64,000 bases of DNA. Origin: Ignavibacteriales bacterium (GTDB taxonomy: Bacteria > Bacteroidota > Ignavibacteria > UBA10030). The position numbers and the translations under genes were made by a program. Below the pieces are notes generated by a model, which was not told the DNA's origin, did no database searches, and was given only the letters and a program-made list of their open reading frames with translations. The DNA lies in assembly GCA_026390595.1 (NCBI GenBank), contig JAPLFQ010000010.1:1-64000 (forward strand), in the 5' to 3' direction. Positions 48,719-56,360 of the stretch are shown here, piece by piece; position 1 is the first letter of the stretch; the number at the start of each line of letters is the position of its first letter.

Positions 48719-50260
48719 ATGCCACTCCCCATCCCTGTCATAGACCTCTTTGCCGGGCCGGGCGGCCTTGGCGAGGGTTTCTCCCGCTGGCGTGGCCGCG
48801 ACGGAAAGCCGGTTTTTAAGATCCGCCTTTCGATTGAGATGGACCCGTGGGCGCACCGCACCCTCCTGCTACGATCCTTCTACAGACAGTTCGAACCCGC
48901 CAATGTGCCGTGCTCATATTATCAATACCTTCGCGGAGAAATGGAATTTGATGAGCTCGAAAAAAGATTCAAACGTGAATTCACCACAGCGCGCTTAGAT
49001 GCGTGGCGAGCCACACTTGGGGAAACCGATCCCAAGGAAGTCAGCTCACGGATTACTTCGGCTCTTGGCCGGGAACGTGACAACTGGCTGCTGATTGGCG
49101 GCCCGCCGTGTCAAGCTTACTCGTTGGTGGGTCGTTCCCGTATGATTGGCGAGAAGGGGCGCGCTGAATTCGAGAGGGATCATCGTCACTTTCTCTACCG
49201 AGAGTATCTGCGAATCATCGCCCGGCATCAGCCGGCTGTTTTTGTCATGGAGAACGTGAAAGGTCTGTTGTCCGCGCAGGTCGGTGACCAACCCATGTTC
49301 CCACTCATCCGTGCCGATCTCCAAGACCCTCTGCGGGTTTTCCCTGAACTGCGGAATCAATCCCGTCGGAAAAATCTCCACTATACGTTATTTTCTCTGG
49401 TCGTTAAGCGCGATCTCGCGGTTGATTTCGAGTCTTCGGATTTCGTCGTCCGGGCTGAGGATTACGGAATACCTCAAGCCCGGCATCGCGTTATCATTCT
49501 CGGAGTGCGTGGCGATACCGCATTTCAACCCGGGCTTCTGAAATCCACACGCACAACCACAGTAAGAGAGGTCATCGGAGATATGCCGCCACTCCGAAGC
49601 CGGCTGTCGTCAAAAGATGCCCCGGAATCGTGGGCTGCAGCAATTCGGTCCCTAGAGAATCTGCGATGGAGCGACAAATCAAATCAGGCCAGAGTGATCC
49701 GTGTAGCTTTGGAGCATAGATTGCGCCGCATTCGTCCCAACCTTTCCGTCGGCAGTTCTTTTGTCCCCTGCCAGACGAATCCCGAACGGCATGAGCGTTG
49801 GTATGTTGACCGGCGCTTGGGCGGAGTCTGTAATCACGAAACGCGTGGCCACATTGAGGGGGATTTGCGTCGCTACTTTTTTGCGGCTGTATTCGCCGCC
49901 GTCTCCGACCCGCCGCGCTCACCCTTGCTACAGGATTTACCGGCCAGTTTACTTCCAGATCACGAGAATGTGGATGAGGCGCTGAAAACGACCAAGTTCA
50001 ATGACCGTTTTCGCGTCCAGCTTGCCGACCGCCCATCGACAACGGTGGTGTCACACATTTCCAAGGACGGCCACTATTACATTCACTACGACCCATCGCA
50101 GTGTCGCAGCCTGACCGTCCGCGAAGCGGCGCGTCTGCAAACCTTCCCTGACAACTACTTTTTTGAAGGCCCGCGGACTGAACAATATCACCAGGTTGGC
50201 AACGCCGTCCCGCCCTTGCTCGCAAAACAGATTGCCGAAATCGTTGCTGGTTTATTTTGA
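48719..50260 (+). CDS. DNA (cytosine-5) methyltransferase
   Basis: 513 residues. All the main C5-methyltransferase motifs are present: SAM-binding VIDLFAGPGGLGEGF at the start, catalytic Cys131 in GGPPCQAYS, ENVKGLL with Glu178, a target-recognition region, and the final motifs (LTVREAARLQTFPDNYFF, YHQVGNAVPPLLA). It would modify the recognition site and so protect the host against the operon's nucleases. The downstream gene follows at 10 bp. Confidence 0.95.
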   Translation: MPLPIPVIDLFAGPGGLGEGFSRWRGRDGKPVFKIRLSIEMDPWAHRTLLLRSFYRQFEPANVPCSYYQYLRGEMEFDELEKRFKREFTTARLDAWRATLGETDPKEVSSRITSALGRERDNWLLIGGPPCQAYSLVGRSRMIGEKGRAEFERDHRHFLYREYLRIIARHQPAVFVMENVKGLLSAQVGDQPMFPLIRADLQDPLRVFPELRNQSRRKNLHYTLFSLVVKRDLAVDFESSDFVVRAEDYGIPQARHRVIILGVRGDTAFQPGLLKSTRTTTVREVIGDMPPLRSRLSSKDAPESWAAAIRSLENLRWSDKSNQARVIRVALEHRLRRIRPNLSVGSSFVPCQTNPERHERWYVDRRLGGVCNHETRGHIEGDLRRYFFAAVFAAVSDPPRSPLLQDLPASLLPDHENVDEALKTTKFNDRFRVQLADRPSTTVVSHISKDGHYYIHYDPSQCRSLTVREAARLQTFPDNYFFEGPRTEQYHQVGNAVPPLLAKQIAEIVAGLF

Positions 50261-50270
50261 TGGACATCTT

Positions 50271-51470
50271 ATGAAATCATATCGGGTAGGGCATTCTTAT
50301 CGTGACTTGACCAAACGCGTCCCCGAAGATGAGTTCATCAACTGGCTAGACACCAACGGCAGCACCATTGGGACTACCGGTGGGATCCGTCCAAAAAAGT
50401 TCTTGTCTTCTATGTTGCTGCAAAGCTTGGGCGGTTTGAAAGTGCCATCCTCACTAGTCATCACCACCACCAATATTTCGCAACAATTCCACAACCCTTG
50501 GGAGGATGTTGTGGATTACAATTCAGGCAGTATTATTTATTGGGGCGATGCCAAATTTGATCCAAATGACCGCGAGCGAACTCATCTCAATTTCAGCGGA
50601 AACAAAATACTTAATCAAATCCATCTACTGAACCTCCAGCAGAAACGGCACCTACTTCCGCCAATTCTGCATTTTTCACGCAACCAGAAAGGATGGGTTC
50701 TGTTTAATGGTCTCTGTGTTCTGGACCGTTTGGAAACGACTTGGTTTGAAGATAAGGGGCGCCCCATCATCAATTTTCGTTGCCATCTTTCCATTCTCGA
50801 TATCAAGGAAGTGCCCTTAGAGTGGCTTCACCAGAGGGCACTGGCGGACGCAACGGAAAAAATGGATCAGAATTGTCCCATTGTATGGCGTCAATATTTG
50901 CAGGGCCACACCAACAAACTTTTTGTTTGGATGGGTAAGATCAGGACAAGAGACGACCAATTGCCCCCGCAGGATTCCGATGAGGCTCGCATCCTCGAAC
51001 AGATTTGCAGTTTGAGCCCAGTCCAGTTTGAAAGGTTTTGCCGGCGACTGTTTCAGGAAATGGCCAATCATACCGGCCTGCAACATCATATCCGGGAAAC
51101 ACGGCATGTCAGGGACGGCGGCTTTGATTTTTTTGGCAGGTTTATTATTCCCGAACCATTGAATTATGAAATTGAGTTCAAGGGTGAGGCTAAAAAATAT
51201 CATCAAGGGAACGGAGTTGGCCCCAAGGAGGTTTCCCGGCTGGTCGCTCGCTTGCAGCGGGGGGAGTATGGTATATTTGTTACAACCTCATATTACACCC
51301 AAGATGCCCAAAAAGAGGTCCGCGAAGATCAGTATCCTGTCCGGCTTTTTTCAGGCATGGATTTGGTTAATTTTTTGAAGGCACTCGGAAAAATCGTCGA
51401 CGGAAAGAAGATCAACTCGGTCTGGCTGGACGCACTCGATGAAAATCAAAGCCCCATTTCAGACGACTGA
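50271..51470 (+). CDS. Restriction endonuclease, Mrr-like PD-(D/E)XK
   Basis: 399 residues from ATG 50271. The N-terminal half (EDVVDYNSGSIIYWGDAKF) recalls the N-terminal domain of modification-dependent AspBHI-type enzymes, but I say so with caution. The C-terminal half is a Mrr-like nuclease: Asp286 (GGFDFFG), Glu302-x-Lys304 (IEFKGEAKKY), then GVGPKEVSRLVARLQRGEYGIFVTTSYYT. It lies directly behind the methyltransferase, 2 bp before Vsr, so it belongs to the operon. It may cut unmethylated or differently methylated DNA. Confidence 0.88.
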   Translation: MKSYRVGHSYRDLTKRVPEDEFINWLDTNGSTIGTTGGIRPKKFLSSMLLQSLGGLKVPSSLVITTTNISQQFHNPWEDVVDYNSGSIIYWGDAKFDPNDRERTHLNFSGNKILNQIHLLNLQQKRHLLPPILHFSRNQKGWVLFNGLCVLDRLETTWFEDKGRPIINFRCHLSILDIKEVPLEWLHQRALADATEKMDQNCPIVWRQYLQGHTNKLFVWMGKIRTRDDQLPPQDSDEARILEQICSLSPVQFERFCRRLFQEMANHTGLQHHIRETRHVRDGGFDFFGRFIIPEPLNYEIEFKGEAKKYHQGNGVGPKEVSRLVARLQRGEYGIFVTTSYYTQDAQKEVREDQYPVRLFSGMDLVNFLKALGKIVDGKKINSVWLDALDENQSPISDD

Positions 51471-51472
51471 AT

Positions 51473-51904
51473 ATGCCTGACGTCTTCACCAAGGCCAAAC
51501 GCTCAGCGGTCATGTCCCGAATTCGCGGACGTGGCAATAAGGATACCGAACTCGCATTGATGAAGCTGTTGCGCCGCCATCACATCGCCGGCTGGCGCCG
51601 AAACCAAAAAGTGTTCGGCAAACCGGATTTTGTGTTTTGGCACGTGCGTCTCGCACTATTTGTTGACGGCTGTTTTTGGCATTGCTGCCCTAAGCACTTC
51701 AACACTCCAGCGAACAACCGCGCCTTCTGGAGAAAAAAGCTCTCGGCCAATCGGGCGCGTGACCGCCGTGTAAATCAGACGTTGCGAAGGTCCGGTTGGC
51801 GCGTTGTTCGAATCTGGGAGCATGAGTTGGCGAGTGGGAAGGAAGAACGGATCGCAGCCAGCATCGCCATGTTCAGTGAAACTAGAGCTAAACCTACAGG
51901 ATAA
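51473..51904 (+). CDS. vsr: Very short patch repair endonuclease (Vsr)
   Basis: 143 residues, the normal Vsr length. The key residues match: Asp52 (FGKPDFVFW), the FVDGCFWHCCP core with His70, and the N-terminal SAVMSRIRGRGNKDTELAL. Vsr nicks T:G mismatches that arise when 5-methylcytosine deaminates, and so repairs damage from the operon's C5 methyltransferase. It ends the operon. Confidence 0.95.
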   Translation: MPDVFTKAKRSAVMSRIRGRGNKDTELALMKLLRRHHIAGWRRNQKVFGKPDFVFWHVRLALFVDGCFWHCCPKHFNTPANNRAFWRKKLSANRARDRRVNQTLRRSGWRVVRIWEHELASGKEERIAASIAMFSETRAKPTG

Positions 51905-52128
51905 CGGGAGAATTCGGCGAATAATGATTATGTGCCGGTCAGCCAGCTCGGCGTCGCGGTAGCGCTCTACACCTACCGCCGGCGTTGGGTGGGTTTAATC
52001 AAAGGCCTGACCGCTGAGCCGGGATGTTAGCTTCGTGCGGTGTCCAGTTGTTGCCATTGGGCGTATCGCCCAACATGCCCAACGCTGAGTTCGGGCAGAA
52101 GTAATTCATCTGAGAAAATTCGACCAGA
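51905..52128. other. Gene-free spacer after the restriction operon
   Basis: No ORF stands out. TTGGGCG (52057-52063) pairs with CGCCCAA (52067-52073). There is no T-run after it, so it is only a possible terminator. Confidence 0.4.
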
Positions 52129-52419
52129 ATGCACCACATTTCATCCACATACACCATCCTTCACCGCACCGACACCAACGAATACCTGACGCATTTCGAG
52201 TTCTGGGATCGCAACTCCATCAAGTGGTCGGCGAATGTCGATGAAGCTTTCCTTTTCAAGACACATTCGGATGCCGAGATCAACGGTAGGATGGTTCTTG
52301 AATGGCTGGGTGATCCGCTGAATCGACATGTCTGTCTCAGCTGTGCGAAAATGGAGATTCGAGATGATAAGCTGACCGTGGGGCAGTGGTATTCCGTGAA
52401 TGTAACCCGGGTGGCTTGA
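52129..52419 (+). CDS. Small hypothetical protein
   Basis: 96 residues, not recognised. Starts MHHISSTYTILHRTDTNEYL and contains AFLFKTHSDAEING..., WLGDPLN and two Cys. Plus strand, as for the neighbours. An overlapping minus-strand ORF of 122 aa is a shadow. Confidence is moderate because coding evidence is only length and context. Confidence 0.5.
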   Translation: MHHISSTYTILHRTDTNEYLTHFEFWDRNSIKWSANVDEAFLFKTHSDAEINGRMVLEWLGDPLNRHVCLSCAKMEIRDDKLTVGQWYSVNVTRVA

Positions 52420-52511
52420 GTTTGAATTGTCTACGGTTGATTTCTCCACACCAAACAACATCGGATCTGTTTCGCGAAGAATTGGGCTAGCGATTGTAAA
52501 CCTTCTCATTT

Positions 52512-53504
52512 ATGTCGGAAAACACTATGGGCAAACAAGAAGCTAGACCGGAAATCCCAATAACTATCTTCACTGTAGAAGGTTCAAACCTGAAAAGGTT
52601 GGCACCCGTCCTGAAAGATGGTTTGGGTAAGTTGGCAAAGTACTTCCCAAAAGGTACAGGAATTCTCAAGCCGATTCTCTTCGGATATCTCCAAAGAGCT
52701 TTGGAGGGTTCCAGAATCACGTTATCAAAAATGAAAGGGCTGTCGGAACAGGAAATAAGAGAGAACAACGATCTCGCCTTTCAAGAGCTTTCGGTTCTAT
52801 ATGACAAAGTTTTGAGGGCGGTTGATATCCTACAAGACAGTCCCCAAGCAATGCAAGATCTTCATAACAAGCTGGACAACATCCAAAAATCGTTGGACGT
52901 GTTTGGACGGATGTACCAGGCCGTCTATCAAACTCCTCCACAGCGCGCCCTGTTGCCTGAAAAGAAAGAGTATACGACAGCAGAGCTGTCAAAAATGTTT
53001 GTTCAATACGTCATCAAAGAATCCAATCCGACGCCGTCTCAATCTGAAATGGCAAAGCACTACGGCATCGGGCAATCAACTTGGAGCAGGTGGCATAACG
53101 AACCCGAGTTCTGGACACAGATTCAAGCCGATGCAGAAGCATCTTTGAGCAAGATCGAAGAGACCAAGAATGTCCTTTTCCATCTTCATTCGATTGCTGC
53201 CAAGAAGGACACAGTGCTCAAATTCCAGCGGCGCAAAGACAAGGAATTGTCATATGATCCACACGTATTGGAGAGGGGTCAATTGGAAAAAAGACCAGAG
53301 GAAAAGAAGAAGAAATCAACTCTGCTCGCACAACCTGAATCAATCCCAACGATGGCTGAACTGGAAGAAACTCTAATTGAGAAAGAGATGGCCGAACTAG
53401 TGTCTATTGCCCAAAGATCGGCGCCAGATTTTGATCCGTCACGACTGCAAAAGATGAATAAGGAACAGCTCATTGTTTGCATCGTGGCGCTGAGCTACAA
53501 ATAA
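52512..53504 (+). CDS. Hypothetical protein with HTH-like segment
   Basis: 330 residues. The middle holds EMAKHYGIGQSTWSRW, a plausible helix-turn-helix, and the N-terminal part has a coiled coil (DLHNKLDNIQKSLDVFG). The C-terminal half is basic and charged (KKDTVLKFQRRKDKELSYD). It could be a DNA-binding protein of the element. A good terminator follows at 53533. Not recognised beyond that. Confidence 0.7.
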   Translation: MSENTMGKQEARPEIPITIFTVEGSNLKRLAPVLKDGLGKLAKYFPKGTGILKPILFGYLQRALEGSRITLSKMKGLSEQEIRENNDLAFQELSVLYDKVLRAVDILQDSPQAMQDLHNKLDNIQKSLDVFGRMYQAVYQTPPQRALLPEKKEYTTAELSKMFVQYVIKESNPTPSQSEMAKHYGIGQSTWSRWHNEPEFWTQIQADAEASLSKIEETKNVLFHLHSIAAKKDTVLKFQRRKDKELSYDPHVLERGQLEKRPEEKKKKSTLLAQPESIPTMAELEETLIEKEMAELVSIAQRSAPDFDPSRLQKMNKEQLIVCIVALSYK

Positions 53505-53532
53505 GAAATTTCCCTGAATAGGTCGTGAATAG

Positions 53533-53561
53533 AACGCCAGCCTCCCGGTTGGCGTTTTTTG
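53533..53561 (+). terminator. Rho-independent terminator
   Basis: AACGCCA (53533-53539) pairs with TGGCGTT (53550-53556), followed by TTTT and more T-rich sequence. It ends the HTH-like gene's transcript. Confidence 0.8.
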
Positions 53562-53667
53562 TTTGTTTTGGCCCATCGAATAGCCTCCTGCTTCCCCCCC
53601 TGAATAATAGACCTACTTATGAGGGCAATAGAGCCCGGTATGACTCACCCAGATAAGAGAGGTCGTT

Positions 53668-54267
53668 ATGAACCAGTTCACCAGTTGCCAGTCGAAGGCC
53701 ATCAGCCTTAGCCAGATTCTCACTTCCAGCTCGATCCAGCTTCCAGTTTATACCAGGTTCCAGAAGACGGACCTGTACCTGACGGTTCCGGTGACTTCTA
53801 TTGAAGTCTCGGACTCTGGAATCATTGTACACACCTCGAACGACTCACCATCCCAGATTGCTTGGGCGGAATTGCTCGACATCATCACATTCGTCGACGA
53901 CAAAGGCAAGCCCGTGTTTCTGAACGAGCACCCAGACGGAGGGGATATCATAGAGGAAATTCGTGCGGACGAGGAAAAGGAGATACAGGAACAAATAACG
54001 TATCGCCTGAAACACCAACATGAATACATAAAAATGGAGGATGCCCGTGAAACTCTCAGGAGGCCATGGGAAGTGGGTTCAAGTTCGGTTGAACAACCAG
54101 TTGAAGTAATTCTACCTGCAGAAGACGAAAGTGTGTCTTTGAAGTTGATTGTATTCAACACAGGGACCAAGAAGACATGGGGCAATGCAGAATATGCAGA
54201 ATCGCCTCAGCTGCGGGCTCCTCGTCTCCGCAATCACAAATCCAATCTGATCTATCGAGAGCAGTAA
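53668..54267 (+). CDS. Hypothetical protein
   Basis: 199 residues, not recognised. SD AGAGAGG is present. Acidic middle (DIIEEIRADEEKEIQEQIT) with a basic tail (LRAPRLRNHKSNLIYREQ). First of a three-gene plus-strand cluster (53668, 54359, 55048). Confidence 0.65.
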   Translation: MNQFTSCQSKAISLSQILTSSSIQLPVYTRFQKTDLYLTVPVTSIEVSDSGIIVHTSNDSPSQIAWAELLDIITFVDDKGKPVFLNEHPDGGDIIEEIRADEEKEIQEQITYRLKHQHEYIKMEDARETLRRPWEVGSSSVEQPVEVILPAEDESVSLKLIVFNTGTKKTWGNAEYAESPQLRAPRLRNHKSNLIYREQ

Positions 54268-54358
54268 CAGAACATGCAGCACAACCAGCAACCAAACCAA
54301 AACAATCGCTGAGAGTGAGCTGGTTCTCTCGGCAAAGCAACAAGAAAGGAGCTACACA

Positions 54359-55051
54359 ATGCACTCTTCAAAAACAAAAACAGGATCACCGGCTAACGGC
54401 GGACAATCTAACAACAATACGGACGTACAGAACACAGTCCGTCTCATTCCCTCAGCTCGTGTTGTGGCCTTGCGTCGCAAGATGCAGGGGGCAGATAAAC
54501 GTATTGCCACCCGTGAACGGGATCTTGAAGTCCTACACGCCAAGTTGGACAGCAAGATCTTGAAGCTCACCCTGGCAGAACGCCGGGATGTGCGACGGTC
54601 AATTCTGGACGTCGAGTTCGAGTTGGAGCAGGCACGGGATCAGTACCGGGTCTATGCTCGGTCGCTCCGCAGTGCGTTGCACAACAATAACAAGATAGCT
54701 GGTCGGAGGCTCGCCGATCACAGAGCTATGAGGCGGTTGATGTCCCGTGTACCGTCGTTCACGGCAGATGTCCGTGCGAGCGTTCACACCGAAATGTGGG
54801 TCGCTGCAACGGGCAGTGGCTCCGCAGATCCAATCCAGACCATCGTGTTAGGTTCAGATTGGGACAAGTTCGAAAAGGTGCTGGGCGATCTGCTGCAGGA
54901 GCACAAGCCGGCATTGTGGAGCAGTATCAGCCGCTTTGAGCCCGTCAAGATGGCTGTTCTCCGCAACATCTGGAGGGAATACGAGCGGAAGGACATCGTC
55001 GTCGGGGTGGGTGATGAATCGAGCCTGCAGTCCGAGGAGGTGATATCATGA
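54359..55051 (+). CDS. Hypothetical coiled-coil protein
   Basis: 230 residues. AAGGAG precedes the ATG. Long helical section with a coiled-coil pattern (ADKRIATRERDLEVLHAKL). No recognised domain. The stop overlaps the next start by ATGA, so the two are coupled. Phage-like or plasmid-like genes of this sort often encode accessory proteins of replication. Confidence 0.65.
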   Translation: MHSSKTKTGSPANGGQSNNNTDVQNTVRLIPSARVVALRRKMQGADKRIATRERDLEVLHAKLDSKILKLTLAERRDVRRSILDVEFELEQARDQYRVYARSLRSALHNNNKIAGRRLADHRAMRRLMSRVPSFTADVRASVHTEMWVAATGSGSADPIQTIVLGSDWDKFEKVLGDLLQEHKPALWSSISRFEPVKMAVLRNIWREYERKDIVVGVGDESSLQSEEVIS

Positions 55052-55518
55052 AGAACGACAATCACGTGGGGATAGTCGCTATCGATCATGTGAAGGAGTA
55101 CCTGCTAGCGAGAAACATCCCATTCACAGATCGAGTCGAGTCATCGGTGGTTATTCCTGACTACGGTGATGAGAACAATGTGGCTGAGGTTGTAATCTCA
55201 TACAGTCGCAGTCAAGATATCGTCACTATTATAGTCAGCGGGGCGATTCCCGTTGAGCTAAAAGACGAGACGAGGGTTCTGTTCCGATTGAACGCGCTGA
55301 ACTCGACCGAACTCATAGGAAGCTATCTCATTTTTCCCGCTTCGTCTCACGTAAGTTACCGGATGGGAGTGTATCTGATGGGGCAGAAGCTGACGGGCGA
55401 ATTCCTGGATAAGGTTCTTAAGGATGCTTTCGATTCGTATCTGAAGTGCGCCAAATTGGCTCCAGCTTCAAAGGAAGGCGATAATCTGGAGCCAGCCCCC
55501 ACTGTTCGGAGCGGCTAG
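55048..55518 (+). CDS. Hypothetical protein coupled to the preceding gene
   Basis: 156 residues starting with the overlapping ATG (ATGA) at 55048. It has an alpha/beta look (VEVVISYSRSQDIVTIIVSG is close to its core strands) and is not recognised. A terminator follows at 55547. Confidence 0.65.
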   Translation: MKNDNHVGIVAIDHVKEYLLARNIPFTDRVESSVVIPDYGDENNVAEVVISYSRSQDIVTIIVSGAIPVELKDETRVLFRLNALNSTELIGSYLIFPASSHVSYRMGVYLMGQKLTGEFLDKVLKDAFDSYLKCAKLAPASKEGDNLEPAPTVRSG

Positions 55519-55546
55519 TTGCGGTGAGACGATTCGAGGTCCCTAG

Positions 55547-55580
55547 AGGTGGCAAGGTGATGAGCTTTGCCACCTTTTTT
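55547..55580 (+). terminator. Rho-independent terminator
   Basis: AGGTGGCAA (55547-55555) pairs with TTGCCACCT (55567-55575), followed by TTTTT. It ends the 53.7-55.5 kb cluster and faces the minus-strand regulator. Confidence 0.85.
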
Positions 55581-55582
55581 GT

Positions 55583-55930
55583 TTATAGCTTGTCCAGCTC
55601 TTCCCTCAGCGTCCTTTCGACTGCCTTCAGGATCCTGTCCTTCTGGGCTCCAGTTAGCTTGGATCGCTCACTTCTCTCGTCCAGCTTCTCAAATCTTACT
55701 AGTCCGGAGGAGGAGGTGTGTACCTCGTAACCAAGAGCCGAAGCGATCCTACGTGCTGTCTTGGTCTGTACCTGGTTCTTTGTACCGTGGTAAATCCGGG
55801 CAGGGGTGGTGACGCTCAGGCCCGCAAGGGATGCGATCTCACTCAAGCTCATGTGGCCATTATTAACTGCCTCACGGACAATCGCAGCGATGGCTTCGTT
55901 GTCGATATACATCTTTGGCATGCGTTTCAT
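55583..55930 (-). CDS. XRE-type transcriptional regulator
   Basis: 115 residues from ATG 55930, with AAGGTG about ten bases upstream; the in-frame GTG at 55942 lacks a good site. A helix-turn-helix is visible in the N-terminal half (LSEIASLAGLSVTTPARIY). It lies divergent from the DUF5659-like/primase genes and shares the control region 55931-56057 with a promoter and inverted repeat. It is the likely repressor of the replication genes. Confidence 0.8.
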   Translation of the reverse strand: MKRMPKMYIDNEAIAAIVREAVNNGHMSLSEIASLAGLSVTTPARIYHGTKNQVQTKTARRIASALGYEVHTSSSGLVRFEKLDERSERSKLTGAQKDRILKAVERTLREELDKL

Positions 55931-55949
55931 AAAGTAATTCACCTTCTAC

Positions 55950-56015
55950 TTGAAATTGTCGATTACTATTCGTATAATAACTTTGTGACGAAAGCCACAT
56001 AAGCTATGATACGAA
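55950..56015 (+). promoter_or_regulatory. Strong sigma-70-type promoter with operator-like inverted repeat
   Basis: TTGAAA (55950-55955) and TATAAT (55973-55978) with a 17-base spacer lie 80 bp upstream of the DUF5659-like gene. The half-sites TTCGTAT (55969-55975) and ATACGAA (56009-56015) form a 7-bp inverted repeat. The left one covers the -10 box, as expected for repression by the regulator next to it. Confidence 0.7.
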
Positions 56016-56057
56016 AAGCATCTTGAATAAGCAATACCGAATCGAGAAAACAAGCAT

Positions 56058-56360
56058 ATGACGAAGACGATCCAAACACAAGATTTCTACTGTTCAGCCT
56101 ATCTGGTAGCATCAGGCATTGACCTGGTGAACAGTTCGCAGGATAATTACAGAACGACCTTTGAATTTCCGGATATGGAGCAGACGAGAAACGCGGTACG
56201 AAAATATTACGATATGACGGCCCTAATCAATCCCGCCGCTTATGGTAATGCGATACGCAACCTGAAGAGTGTGGTTCATTCACACTCTAGTCTGACCAAA
56301 CCGAAAGCAACTTATGTCCAACAACACAAGGAAACAAATTGTTCTATCAGTCAAAGATAA
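56058..56360 (+). CDS. DUF5659-like phage-type protein
   Basis: 100 residues. [17 protein letters not shown], then [20 protein letters not shown] and [14 protein letters not shown] resemble the DUF5659 family of phage/plasmid elements. It is probably an accessory factor of the primase because the reading frames overlap by 47 bp. Confidence 0.7.
   Translation: MTKTIQTQDFYCSAYLVASGIDLVNSSQDNYRTTFEFPDMEQTRNAVRKYYDMTALINPAAYGNAIRNLKSVVHSHSSLTKPKATYVQQHKETNCSISQR

Noticed and set aside
52141-52509. 122-aa minus-strand frame
   Set aside because: Opposite to 52129-52419 and has no ribosome site.
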